Shown: positions 52,318 through 62,336 of the stretch, one piece after another | Numbering within the stretch: the first letter of the stretch is position 1 | Layout: each line of letters starts with the position of its first letter | NCBI RefSeq assembly: GCF_017355835.1 | Contig: NZ_JAFEWF010000005.1 | Coordinates: forward strand, 124,001-188,000 | Direction of reading: 5' to 3' | DNA: 64,000 nt | Source of the DNA: Desertivirga brevis | Lineage (GTDB): Bacteria > Bacteroidota > Bacteroidia > Sphingobacteriales > Sphingobacteriaceae | Program-made: the position numbers and the translations under genes | The notes under the pieces: generated by a model | Database searches by the model: none | What the model was told of the DNA's origin: nothing | Seen by the model: the letters and a program-made list of their open reading frames with translations, nothing else

Positions 52318-55300
52318 ATGACCAATAAAGTTCTATCAGATATAGAAAAATCATATGATACGGTTCAGGGAACCGCCGCCGCCTCAATATTCAACAAACA
52401 TTATGAGTATTATAAGAATATAGGAATTGAAACCATAAAGCAGCAGTCGGGCCAGGTTGAACAAGTGAGTGCAGATTATCAGGGACGGGTTATTTTCGAA
52501 TTATTACAAAACGCCTTTGATAAAGCCGAAAAGAATATTCTGGTAAAGGTAGCTGATAATTCTTTATACGTAGCTAATGACGGCAGCAGTTTTACCTATG
52601 TTACCGATTTTGATTATAAGAACGGAACATCGCCAAGAGGCGATTTTCAATCGCTTTGTTCAATATCTACCTCAACGAAACAAATAGCTAGCAGTATCGG
52701 GAATAAGGGAGTCGGTTTTAAATCCGCATTCTCCATTGCTGCTGAGAATTATGTTAATATATTCACCCAGGCCGATATTATCAATGAAGACGGTAGCGGC
52801 CTTCCGGGACTCATAGCTTTTCGAGTGTACGACTCATTTAAAGATCCGAATTCCATTGATGTTCTTTTTGAAACAGAGCTGAAACTGAACCTGAAACAAA
52901 AGATTGAGCAGGTTCAGGTAGAGCGAAAAGACCGTGGAGTACCGGGTTATTACTTTCCTATACAAATTCCCGTAAATGCACAGGTAATTGATGAGCTTTT
53001 TGCAGCAGGATTTGTCACTGTAGTTCAAATACCATTTTCCAGAGATAGAGAAGAGAGCATAAAACTGCTTTTTAAGGAAATTGAGAAAATTCATTTCCAG
53101 TTTGTTCGGTTAAAGTATGATACAGATTTCGAAATTACTTTTGACTGGGAGGGACAAATTGTCAGAAAAAGAGTAGAACGGAATGTAAAGGGGCTGATTT
53201 CGGGAGAGTTGAGGAAAGAGGAAATCCAACGGCTTGCAGAAAAAGCCGGTGTTAAAATAGATACACCGCGGGTAGCTTTTTTTATAGATGAGAATAATCG
53301 GGGTAGCTTATTTAACTATTTACCTACAAGAGTTACGTCGCCTTTTAAATATGTTGATTTTCATGCCGATTTTCAGACAAAGGTAGACAGGACCTCTATA
53401 AACTTCAATCTTAATAGCGACGTTGGCGCATACAATAACGCATTACTCAAAGCTTGTATTGAGTTGTTTTTTTATAGTCTCAAGTCATCTTACGATGAGG
53501 GTGATAAGATGTGCCTGAAATTTAAATATATTGATGAGTCAAGCCTGAAGGGATCCTTTGAGAAGTTTGATTGGAGCCTCCTGAAGCTGGGAGATAGCTC
53601 ACTTGCTTTTCATCATGTGCGAGATATATTGTCAATCTGGAATTTTTCATATAAGCCCGCTAGTGAGTTTTTAGTTCAGCTTGCAAAGCCTTATTTTTCA
53701 GTAAATCGGGCGATAAATGAGCACTCTGCATTCTTTGAAATAGCATCAGAATTTGTAAATCATTTTGGTAGAGAACATAATCAGGATTATAAATGGCTGG
53801 ATTATTTTAAGAAAGACCTAGGATCTGCATTGATAGCAGGAAATGTTGCCGTTATTCCTGGAGTTGTGCTTTCTGATGATAATGAAGTGTTTTTTCGTAA
53901 AGCTTCGGATAAGGTATTACACTTACCTGATTTCGTCAATGTAAGCGTCACGAATTTTGAGGTAAAAGACGAAAGTTTACGCAAGAGTTTACGGATTAAA
54001 GACTTTAACGACTATAATGAAATATTAAAGTATTTTAAACAAGTAAGCTTTACTGGAGAATACAGCAGCGATTCCTTATCAGAAGAACAGCAAATCGAAA
54101 TGTTGAAAAGCATCGCTAAGATGATGAGTAACAAAAACGAATCGATATATTCCAGTACCCATCGCTACGCAAGAGTATTTACTTCAGAATCCAGAAGAAA
54201 TAATTCGGCGATAAACCAGGCGTATTTCAGTATATCGACTGTTTTTCTTAAGACAGTTGATGGTAATTATAAGCCCTCTCAGCTATGCCGCAGGTCCGAT
54301 GTGGATGATGTTTTTTTGGGCCGGTTAGAGTTGGGAGATCAGTTGAACGAATTTCTGCGCTTCATCGGAGTATCGTTAGATGACAACTATATCTTCGCTG
54401 ATAAGCGAATTTTTGATAAGCTGAATGACGGCCTTGACTATATTCCAAGACTAATCAACCGACACGAATCGGATGACAAATTATTTGGAGAAGCATTGTT
54501 AAATAACATCAGGGTGATTTCTGAAGAAGGAGAACAAACTCACCCTGCCTTGATAAATAACAACTATTCATTTTTGCAGGGTATAAGTGGTAAAAGTATT
54601 AAGGATGAGTTAGCAGTTCTTAAAACAGACTATGAAAAATTTCCGAAGGAATATCTTGAGATCCTATACCAGCATTTAAACAGACCAACTGCTGGAGTAG
54701 AACGACTTTATCCTAATCTATTTCATCGGTTTTTTGAAGAACTTAAGCTCGTTCTCATTTCAAATAAAGGTGTTAATGAATGGGTTAAAAGCGATACACA
54801 CTTTTATGTTGCAAAGAATAGACATGAGTATAATTTGTTAAAGGCACAGGCTATTCCTCTTTTATGTTATTTTGCCTCTGAGCTGCCTGGTGAATTAGTT
54901 GCTAAACAAGTAACACTCCAGGAGGGACAAATAAGCAAAGCCGGGCTACTGGAAGTAACTGAAGAATACTCCAAGCTGCTAAACTCGAGAATGCCGTATT
55001 TAATGGCTTCTATCAGCAATAGCAGCCTTTCAGAATTAAACTTGAAGAGCGATTCGAGCCGAGTAAAAGACATTCAGTCACTTCTTTCCAAAACACAAGT
55101 TTTTGAATGCGAAGAGTTGTCGCAAAATATAAAATGCAAAGAAGCAAATCTTGAGTTTAATAACAGTGCCGATGCGCTGGTAGACAAGGATTTGAGAATT
55201 GTTTACATAAAGAAGGGATCTGGTACTAAGACAAAGGCCGAGCTGTTTTCCAGATATCTTTTCAATAACATAAGTATCGTAAGTGAATTTGAACTCATAG

Positions 55301-56520
55301 TCTTTTTTAAGAGCGTCGAAAATTTAGAATCTGATTTGCCTAAAGAGGATGTGAAACTAATAAAAAGGTTCTGGATCACAGACTATGATACACATTTGCA
55401 AAATTTTCAGGTTGAGCTGTTCGACGGCTTAATTGACGATCTATCAAGATTAAAGCCACATTGCCTGGAGTATAGCCGGTCTCACAAGAGTGAAATTATA
55501 CTTGAAATATTTAACTCTGGCAAACTATATGAACTGGAAACCCGGTTAAGCGCATTAAAATCTAAATACAACGGCTTGTTTGATGATCTTGATCTGCGCA
55601 TAGATTATGAAATGAATGATAGCCGGATATCTCTTATGCTGGAATTTCTTAAAGCTTTAGATGACGGGGGTGCTGATTTATACATGACTGAATTGGAACA
55701 GTTATCTAAAACCATAGGTCAAGAGGAGAGACTAGATGAAATAGAACAGGTACTACGTGAACAATTTCAATTTGACCCTAAGCAACAAGAATTCGCGAAC
55801 TGTAACCAGTCAAAAAAGAAGTTGAGTTTGGATCGGACTATAGATCAGATTTTCGCGAAATTACCCTCATTGAGTTCGGCTAAGACCAGTTTATTTACTG
55901 CTATAGGGGTTGCGAGATCATCCACTTTAGCTATAAACAGTAAAAAACTTATATTTCAGGATAATGAAGCAAGTGTAAAAAATGGTGAGTTTTTAGAACA
56001 GACTGGAGCAAAAGGCGAAGAGCAAGTTTTGGGATACTACATACAAAACTTTTTAACGCTATCTTCAGTCGACCGTACAAAAGCAATAAATGAAATGTAC
56101 GATGTCATTGAACAAAAGTTAGGGAACGATTCGCATGCTGTTTTCAGAGATGCATGCCTATTGGCCATAACAGAAGATGAAGCTTTAATTAAGGCATTAA
56201 TAAGCTTTTGCTACATCGCTTTACACCACAAATTCTCCTATTTTGATTTAATCGTTTACAAGAATGGAAAGCCGACTATGGTTGAGGTGAAATCAACCAA
56301 TAGCTCGAATAATGATAGTTTCTACATTTCAATAGCGGAGGTAAATGAAGCAATTAGTGAAGAGAACTATGAAATAGTTCGCGTAACTCCGCAGGAGATA
56401 ATTTTTATGGGAAACCCAATAAAGCTTCTGGAAGATAAAATAACGTCTATCAACGGTTCGAATTACAGGATGAAGCCAAGAAACTTCAAATTCGAATTTA
56501 ATCGTCAAGCTAATGACTAG
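52318..56520 (+). CDS. Sacsin-like GHKL ATPase with C-terminal DUF3883
   Basis: A 1400-residue protein placed between hsdS and hsdR. The N-terminus is an HSP90/sacsin-like ATPase: FELLQNAFDKAE with the Mg-binding Asn (about residue 64), then ANDGSSF, NGTSPRGDFQSLCSI and IGNKGVGFKSAFS. A very long helical and strand middle follows. The end is DUF3883 (KGEEQVLGYYIQNFL; YFDLIVYKNGKPTMVEVKST), a nuclease-like fold with a VEVK motif. Such proteins accompany restriction systems. The stop overlaps the hsdR start by 8 bp. It probably assists DNA sensing or restriction. Confidence 0.88.
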   Translation: MTNKVLSDIEKSYDTVQGTAAASIFNKHYEYYKNIGIETIKQQSGQVEQVSADYQGRVIFELLQNAFDKAEKNILVKVADNSLYVANDGSSFTYVTDFDYKNGTSPRGDFQSLCSISTSTKQIASSIGNKGVGFKSAFSIAAENYVNIFTQADIINEDGSGLPGLIAFRVYDSFKDPNSIDVLFETELKLNLKQKIEQVQVERKDRGVPGYYFPIQIPVNAQVIDELFAAGFVTVVQIPFSRDREESIKLLFKEIEKIHFQFVRLKYDTDFEITFDWEGQIVRKRVERNVKGLISGELRKEEIQRLAEKAGVKIDTPRVAFFIDENNRGSLFNYLPTRVTSPFKYVDFHADFQTKVDRTSINFNLNSDVGAYNNALLKACIELFFYSLKSSYDEGDKMCLKFKYIDESSLKGSFEKFDWSLLKLGDSSLAFHHVRDILSIWNFSYKPASEFLVQLAKPYFSVNRAINEHSAFFEIASEFVNHFGREHNQDYKWLDYFKKDLGSALIAGNVAVIPGVVLSDDNEVFFRKASDKVLHLPDFVNVSVTNFEVKDESLRKSLRIKDFNDYNEILKYFKQVSFTGEYSSDSLSEEQQIEMLKSIAKMMSNKNESIYSSTHRYARVFTSESRRNNSAINQAYFSISTVFLKTVDGNYKPSQLCRRSDVDDVFLGRLELGDQLNEFLRFIGVSLDDNYIFADKRIFDKLNDGLDYIPRLINRHESDDKLFGEALLNNIRVISEEGEQTHPALINNNYSFLQGISGKSIKDELAVLKTDYEKFPKEYLEILYQHLNRPTAGVERLYPNLFHRFFEELKLVLISNKGVNEWVKSDTHFYVAKNRHEYNLLKAQAIPLLCYFASELPGELVAKQVTLQEGQISKAGLLEVTEEYSKLLNSRMPYLMASISNSSLSELNLKSDSSRVKDIQSLLSKTQVFECEELSQNIKCKEANLEFNNSADALVDKDLRIVYIKKGSGTKTKAELFSRYLFNNISIVSEFELIVFFKSVENLESDLPKEDVKLIKRFWITDYDTHLQNFQVELFDGLIDDLSRLKPHCLEYSRSHKSEIILEIFNSGKLYELETRLSALKSKYNGLFDDLDLRIDYEMNDSRISLMLEFLKALDDGGADLYMTELEQLSKTIGQEERLDEIEQVLREQFQFDPKQQEFANCNQSKKKLSLDRTIDQIFAKLPSLSSAKTSLFTAIGVARSSTLAINSKKLIFQDNEASVKNGEFLEQTGAKGEEQVLGYYIQNFLTLSSVDRTKAINEMYDVIEQKLGNDSHAVFRDACLLAITEDEALIKALISFCYIALHHKFSYFDLIVYKNGKPTMVEVKSTNSSNNDSFYISIAEVNEAISEENYEIVRVTPQEIIFMGNPIKLLEDKITSINGSNYRMKPRNFKFEFNRQAND

Positions 56521-59500
56521 CCTTACTAACGAACAAGCCCTAGAATCAGCTATAGAGAAAAAGCTTACGGGCACCAGCCTTGAAGAGTTAAAATCTTTTG
56601 GCATCAACAATGCCTTTGCAGAAGCCAGTGAACAGTACCGTTCCGGAAATGGGTATTGGATTGGGAATGCTCAGGATTTTAACAAAGAGTATGCGATTGA
56701 TGAAAAGCGTTTCTGGCATTTTCTCGAAACTACTCAAAACATAGAGCTGGAGAAGTTAAAGGGGCAGCCGCAATGGCAATTGCGAATTATTCAGCGGCTC
56801 GACCGTATGATTAAAAAGCATGGTGTATTACATGTTCTGCGAAAAGGACTGGATGTAGACGATGCCTCATTTACCTTGATGTACCCGGCGCCTCTTGCTT
56901 CGAGTAGTCAGGCTGTAAAAGATAATTTCGAGTCGAACGAGTTTAGTGTTACACGCCAGATTCGATATTCCATAGCGAAGCCTTTGGAAGAAATTGATAT
57001 GGTGGTATTTGTAAACGGCTTGCCGCTAGCGACGATAGAATTGAAAAATGCCTGGACGGGACAAACAGCCAGAGTAAACGCTATTAAGCAATATAAGTAT
57101 GACCGGGACCCTTCGCAACCTTTACTTCAATTCGCCCGTTGCCTGGTTCACTTTGCCGTTGATACGGATGAAATCTATATGACGACCAAGTTGAACGGAA
57201 AGGATACTTTCTTTTTGCCGTTCAACAAAGGTCATAACCACGGAGCAGGTAATCCACCCAATCCATTTGGTCATAAAACCGCTTATTTATGGGAAGAGGT
57301 ACTGACCCGTCAAAGCCTATGCAATATCATTCAGCATTTTGTAACGCTGGAAGGAAAGGCTACGGATCCCTTATCAAAGCGAACTCTATTATTTCCCCGC
57401 TACCACCAGTTGGATGTGGTGCGTAAGCTTTTATCAGATGCTGCCACAAAAGGGGTAGGGCAAACTTACCTGATTCAGCATTCTGCAGGTTCAGGAAAAT
57501 CAAATTCCATTACCTGGACCTCTTATCAGTTGATTGAAACCTATCCCGCTGCACCAGATGTTCCGGGAAGCAAAGGTGCCGGTACTCCCTTGTTTGATTC
57601 AGTAATTGTAGTGACTGATCGCCGTATTCTGGATAAGCAGTTGCGGGAAACAATTACGGACTTTGTGGAAGTGAAAAAGATCATTGCTCCGGCATTCAGC
57701 GCTCAGGAGTTAAGATCAAATCTTGAGAGTGGCAAGAAGATCATTATCACCACCATCCAGAAATTTCCTTTTATTGTAGACGGCATTGCAGATTTAAGTG
57801 ATAAGCGTTTTGCTGTGATCATTGATGAAGCCCATAGTTCTCAAAGCGGTTCTGCTCATGATAAAATGAACCAGGCTATGGGAAATAATGTATCGGATGA
57901 GGATGAAGAGGAGCTTGACGTTCAGGATAAGATTTTGGAAATCATGCGTACCCGTAAAATGCGTGGGAATGCATCTTACTTTGCTTTTACAGCCACTCCA
58001 AAAGCTACCACTCTTGAGAAGTTCGGCGTAAAACAGGAAGACGGGACCTTCAAGCCTTTTCATTTATACTCCATGAAGCAGGCAATTGGAGAGGGTTTTA
58101 TTTTAGATGTCCTGTCAAACTACACCACATACAAAAGCTATTACGAAATAGAGAAGTCGGTAGAGGACAATCCGGAGTTCGAGACCAGCAAAGCGCAGAA
58201 GAAGCTACGGGCTTTCGTAGAACAACATCCTGAAACAATCGGAACTAAAGCTGAAATAATGCTTGATCATTTTATTAACAAGGTGGTCAATACCAAGAAG
58301 CTAAAGGGAAAAGCTAAGGGGATGGTGGTAACACAAAGTATCGAATCTGCTATCCATTATTTCTTTGCCATACGGGAATTACTTACTAAAAAAGGTTCGC
58401 CTTTTAAAGCGATGATTGCCTTTTCCGGAAAGAAGATAGTGAAGGGAATTGAACATACTGAAGATTCCATCAACGGCTTTTCCGGGAAAGACATTAAGGA
58501 AAAGTTCGACACGGATGAATACCGCTTGCTTGTTGTTGCCAATAAATTTCTTACTGGCTTTGATCAGCCTAAGCTCACCGCCATGTACATAGATAAGAAG
58601 CTGCAGAGCGTTTTGGCTGTACAGGCGCTTTCCAGATTAAACCGCTCGGCAAATTCATTGGGGAAAAAGACAGAAGACCTCTTTATTCTCGATTTCTTCA
58701 ACTCAGTAGATGAAATTAAAGCTTCTTTCGACCCTTTTTATACTTCTACTACGCTCAGTGCTGCTACTGATGTGAACGTACTTCATGAGCTTAAGGACTT
58801 GCTTGATCAGGTAGGAGTGTATGAATGGAAGGAAGTGGAGGATTTCGTCACAAAGTACTTTAATAATGTAGATGCACAGCAGCTAAGCCCTATCATTGAT
58901 ACCGCTGCTGCCCGCTTCAATTCTGAACTGGAATTAACGGATGATGAGAAAGCTGACTTTAAGATTAAAGCTAAACAGTTTGTAAAAATCTATGGACAAG
59001 TGGCATGCATCATTCAATATGAAATTGTCCGCTGGGAAAAGTTGTTCTGGTTCCTTAAGTTCCTGATTCCAAAATTAGTTGTGCGAGATAGAGAAGCTGA
59101 AGCTTTAGATGAACTGCTCAACTCTGTAGATCTTTCTACTTACGGCCTGGAGCGCACAAAGCTCTCTCATTCTATCGGGCTGGACGATTCGGAGTCTGAA
59201 TTAAACCCTCAGAATTCTAACCCAAGAGGTGCACATGGGGGAGATGATGAAGAAAAAGATCCGCTTGACTTAATCATACGCAGCTTTAACGAAAAATGGT
59301 TCCAGGGCTGGGATGCAACACCTGAAGAGCAGCGAGTGAAGTTCGTAAGCATTGCCCGTCATGTTCAGGAGAATCCGAATTTTCAATCTCAGTTTGTGAA
59401 TAACCCAGATACTCAGAACAGAGAACTTGCTTTGATGCGGATGATTAATGAGGCGATTAATAAGCAGAGGAAAAGTGAGCTGGAATTGTACAAATTGTAT

Positions 59501-59563
59501 TCGCAGGATGAAGGATTTAAGTTGGCGATGCAGGATACGATTAGGAGGATGTTGAGTTTGTAG
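56513..59563 (+). CDS. hsdR: Type I restriction-modification system, endonuclease subunit
   Basis: A 1016-residue ATP-dependent translocase and nuclease. The N-terminal PD-(D/E)xK domain shows IDMVVFVNGLPLATIELKNA with the E-L-K at about 176. Helicase motifs are HSAGSGKSNS (I, about 323), VIIDEAHSSQSG (II), FAFTATPKATTLEKFG (III), FLTGFDQPKLTAMYIDKKL (V) and VLAVQALSRLNRSA (VI). It pairs with HsdM and HsdS from the same operon to cut unmodified DNA far from the recognition site. It overlaps the DUF3883 gene and precedes the KAP gene by 20 bp. Confidence 0.95.
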   Translation: MTSLTNEQALESAIEKKLTGTSLEELKSFGINNAFAEASEQYRSGNGYWIGNAQDFNKEYAIDEKRFWHFLETTQNIELEKLKGQPQWQLRIIQRLDRMIKKHGVLHVLRKGLDVDDASFTLMYPAPLASSSQAVKDNFESNEFSVTRQIRYSIAKPLEEIDMVVFVNGLPLATIELKNAWTGQTARVNAIKQYKYDRDPSQPLLQFARCLVHFAVDTDEIYMTTKLNGKDTFFLPFNKGHNHGAGNPPNPFGHKTAYLWEEVLTRQSLCNIIQHFVTLEGKATDPLSKRTLLFPRYHQLDVVRKLLSDAATKGVGQTYLIQHSAGSGKSNSITWTSYQLIETYPAAPDVPGSKGAGTPLFDSVIVVTDRRILDKQLRETITDFVEVKKIIAPAFSAQELRSNLESGKKIIITTIQKFPFIVDGIADLSDKRFAVIIDEAHSSQSGSAHDKMNQAMGNNVSDEDEEELDVQDKILEIMRTRKMRGNASYFAFTATPKATTLEKFGVKQEDGTFKPFHLYSMKQAIGEGFILDVLSNYTTYKSYYEIEKSVEDNPEFETSKAQKKLRAFVEQHPETIGTKAEIMLDHFINKVVNTKKLKGKAKGMVVTQSIESAIHYFFAIRELLTKKGSPFKAMIAFSGKKIVKGIEHTEDSINGFSGKDIKEKFDTDEYRLLVVANKFLTGFDQPKLTAMYIDKKLQSVLAVQALSRLNRSANSLGKKTEDLFILDFFNSVDEIKASFDPFYTSTTLSAATDVNVLHELKDLLDQVGVYEWKEVEDFVTKYFNNVDAQQLSPIIDTAAARFNSELELTDDEKADFKIKAKQFVKIYGQVACIIQYEIVRWEKLFWFLKFLIPKLVVRDREAEALDELLNSVDLSTYGLERTKLSHSIGLDDSESELNPQNSNPRGAHGGDDEEKDPLDLIIRSFNEKWFQGWDATPEEQRVKFVSIARHVQENPNFQSQFVNNPDTQNRELALMRMINEAINKQRKSELELYKLYSQDEGFKLAMQDTIRRMLSL

Positions 59564-59583
59564 GAAAATTATAACATAAGTAA

Positions 59584-61455
59584 ATGAGCACTAAGCTTAA
59601 GAACAAAATTAATAGAAGCAATATTATACGCTTTGCATCTTACAAAGCATTTGTAGTTAATAAAAATTTGGTTGAGAACTATCACGCTTATAATCCAAAT
59701 GTATTTGCCTATTCTTTCTTATTAATAGTATTATTAACTTGGTTAAACACGCCTTTCATAAAAATATTTGAAGAGTTCTTCGTCAATCCTCTTTTTGGGT
59801 GGATTCCAGATGAGCCTATGGGAACATGGGTTGGATTAGGGTACATAAGTGTTTTAATTATTTGTTTTAAGTTATTAGACAAAAAGTTCTCTTCACAAAA
59901 ATACTTGGCGTCCTCCCTTTTTATATCTCTATTGTTTTGGATAAGTATACTTTATTGGTTTGAAAGATTAATTATCAAGAAATACTACTTTATTCCCATT
60001 TTTTCTCACAAATATTTAGAGGGTTTTCCAGTCATTCTTGACCCCATTTTCATATTTATCTTTATAGCTTTTTTTAAATACCTAAAAGCCTCTATAAATC
60101 TTAAGCCCCTTAAAAACCAGCCTTCTTTTGTTAATACAGATCAACCAATCAAATATATTTCAGATGACTTGTTAGAACGAAAACAATTTGTAAAAAAAAT
60201 TGGGGACAAAATAAATGAATTAAGAACAGCCAATAATCACAGCTTTGTAATTGGAATTAACGGCAAATGGGGTTTTGGAAAAAGCTCAATTTTGAAGATA
60301 TTGTATGAGTACCTCGATTCTAAATCTGTTAAGGTTGAGTTCAATCCATGGATTTCTAATAATAACAACAATTTAATACAAGATTTTTTTAATACCCTTG
60401 ATAAAACGCTGTCCGGTTACATTTCGACTTCAAACATATTCATTAAATACGGAGAAAGCCTTTCAAAAATTGACTCTGACAAAAATCCCTTAAAACCTTT
60501 TGGTTCTTTCTTCAAAGAAAAGGTTTTACAAGAAAGATTTGCAGAAATAACTTCCCTGATAAAGAAAATTCATAAGCCAGTCTATGTATTTATTGATGAC
60601 ATTGATAGGCTTAATAAAGAGGAGATATTTGATATTCTTAGGTTAATAAGAAGTTCTGCCAGCTTTCCCAATATGATATTTATTGTAGCATATGACCGAT
60701 CTTATATAGAGGAAGCTTTGGCGGAACTCAAGATACCACACAGTGATCGTTATTTAGAAAAAATAATTCAATTAGAGGTAGAGCTACCAAGAATTAGGGA
60801 GACAATCATGCCATCACTTTTGATAAAAGAGTTGGAAAATAGATTAGCATTTAATTTTAATCAAACACAGAAAATCTATTATGACGAAGCATTATTGCAG
60901 TTGAGTAATTTAGTTTTCGGACATTCCACGCACTCTGGCACTATTAAGTACGGTGTTTACAAGCACCTAGGAAAAATATTCTTCAATATGCGGGATATCA
61001 ACCGATTCTGTAACTCGTTTATTACCAAATACAGTGTCTTGTTTGAAGCACTATATTTACCTGATATTTTTATAGTAGAACTGTTAAAGTTTGTTTCACC
61101 CAAAATTTATAATTTGATCGCTACTGGTAGAAACTTCCTGGTGGATGAAAACATTAATGGAACCGGCTTGATCGGTCTAACGTTCTACTCAACGGCCTAT
61201 AATAAAAGTCCTTTTGATTTAAGGGAATATTATGAGATTAATGAAAAGGTTAAACTATTAGAATCGGACGCCACTAGGCAACCGGTAATAATGTCGTTAC
61301 TAGAATCTTTAATCTCAGAACCACTTCCTAGTGAGAAGAATAATGAGTTTAGTATTTATTACCGAGATTATTATGAAAGCTATTTTACGCTTGTAGTAAC
61401 AGATAACGAGATTAGTACAAACTTCGTGCAATCTTTAATCTCCGTTAACCCATGA
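59584..61455 (+). CDS. KAP family P-loop NTPase
   Basis: A 623-residue membrane-linked NTPase. Hydrophobic segments at about 45-60, 80-95, 105-125 and 145-165 anchor the N-terminal part. The KAP domain has Walker A INGKWGFGKSSILK (about 226-238), the VEFNPWISNNNNNLIQDFF motif and Walker B VYVFIDDIDRLNKEE (about 334-348), with a VAYDRSYIEEAL sensor region. KAP NTPases organise membrane-bound complexes and are widespread in defence islands. It is coupled to the next gene by an ATGA overlap of 4 bp. Confidence 0.9.
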   Translation: MSTKLKNKINRSNIIRFASYKAFVVNKNLVENYHAYNPNVFAYSFLLIVLLTWLNTPFIKIFEEFFVNPLFGWIPDEPMGTWVGLGYISVLIICFKLLDKKFSSQKYLASSLFISLLFWISILYWFERLIIKKYYFIPIFSHKYLEGFPVILDPIFIFIFIAFFKYLKASINLKPLKNQPSFVNTDQPIKYISDDLLERKQFVKKIGDKINELRTANNHSFVIGINGKWGFGKSSILKILYEYLDSKSVKVEFNPWISNNNNNLIQDFFNTLDKTLSGYISTSNIFIKYGESLSKIDSDKNPLKPFGSFFKEKVLQERFAEITSLIKKIHKPVYVFIDDIDRLNKEEIFDILRLIRSSASFPNMIFIVAYDRSYIEEALAELKIPHSDRYLEKIIQLEVELPRIRETIMPSLLIKELENRLAFNFNQTQKIYYDEALLQLSNLVFGHSTHSGTIKYGVYKHLGKIFFNMRDINRFCNSFITKYSVLFEALYLPDIFIVELLKFVSPKIYNLIATGRNFLVDENINGTGLIGLTFYSTAYNKSPFDLREYYEINEKVKLLESDATRQPVIMSLLESLISEPLPSEKNNEFSIYYRDYYESYFTLVVTDNEISTNFVQSLISVNP

Positions 61456-62336
61456 AGTCGCAACGGCATTTTAATATTCAAAAGGAGGTGAGTCGAATTT
61501 TAGATAGCGGCAAAGGAGATAAATTGTTGCAAAAGCTGGAGTTTGAATATGTTATCAACAATAAGGAAGAATTCGCAAATTACCTTACGATAATTACTTG
61601 CTTTATAGAGAATAGCTTTTTTAGAGAAGCTGGCTCTAATTTGCTTTTAAGGAAGATATTAAAGAATCTTGAAAGGTACAGGTTTCTTTCTAATAGTATG
61701 GAGGCTTTTGAGATCTTGCGAGAGATCGCTATCTTTCCATATGTAGGGCTGTCGCAAATGGTCAAGCGGTTAATTGCAACAATAATATATCAAAGGGAGG
61801 ATGATTTCGAGATAATTAAGAGTTGGCCCGATAAAGATTATCTAGCCAATTTTAATATCTATTTATTACGAAGCAACCTGGAAAAGAACCCAAAAGATGC
61901 AGTGGATGCAACACAATTGTTATATAACTGTGTGATTGATATTCTAAAAGAAGACTCAAGAATCATTCTTAGTTCTGAAGCAACTAAGCAATTTAAAAGT
62001 CACTTAGATCTGAGCAGAGAATTTTTGATGTCCTATTTATCCTGTTTTATTCGCTTTAAGTGGTACGGAGGATCGAGGGAGTGGAGTGAGGGTAGAGAGA
62101 TTGTACCTGAACCATTTTATACTCAAATTTTTGGTTCTGCGAAAGACTTTATTGCATTCCTGGAAATGCAGAAATTTAAAGAAAGCTCTCAAGCAGACAG
62201 TTACAAATTGATTTCAGATATTGTAGATTTTATAAAAGCATTTTTGACCCGAGAAGTTGTGCTGTATGATAGAATAGATATTCAAGTTAATTTACATAAG
62301 CATCTAATTCAGGAATTAAAGCCGAATAGACAATGA
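61452..62336 (+). CDS. Hypothetical helical protein, middle of KAP operon
   Basis: A 294-residue soluble helical protein. I recognise no domain. The N-terminal part (QLLQKLEFEYVINNKEEFA-like segments) and repeated helix pairs look like a HEAT- or ARM-type scaffold, and a WYGGSREWSEGREIVPEPFY loop interrupts it. It overlaps both neighbours by 4 bp, so all three proteins are produced together and probably form one complex. Confidence 0.65.
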   Translation: MKSQRHFNIQKEVSRILDSGKGDKLLQKLEFEYVINNKEEFANYLTIITCFIENSFFREAGSNLLLRKILKNLERYRFLSNSMEAFEILREIAIFPYVGLSQMVKRLIATIIYQREDDFEIIKSWPDKDYLANFNIYLLRSNLEKNPKDAVDATQLLYNCVIDILKEDSRIILSSEATKQFKSHLDLSREFLMSYLSCFIRFKWYGGSREWSEGREIVPEPFYTQIFGSAKDFIAFLEMQKFKESSQADSYKLISDIVDFIKAFLTREVVLYDRIDIQVNLHKHLIQELKPNRQ

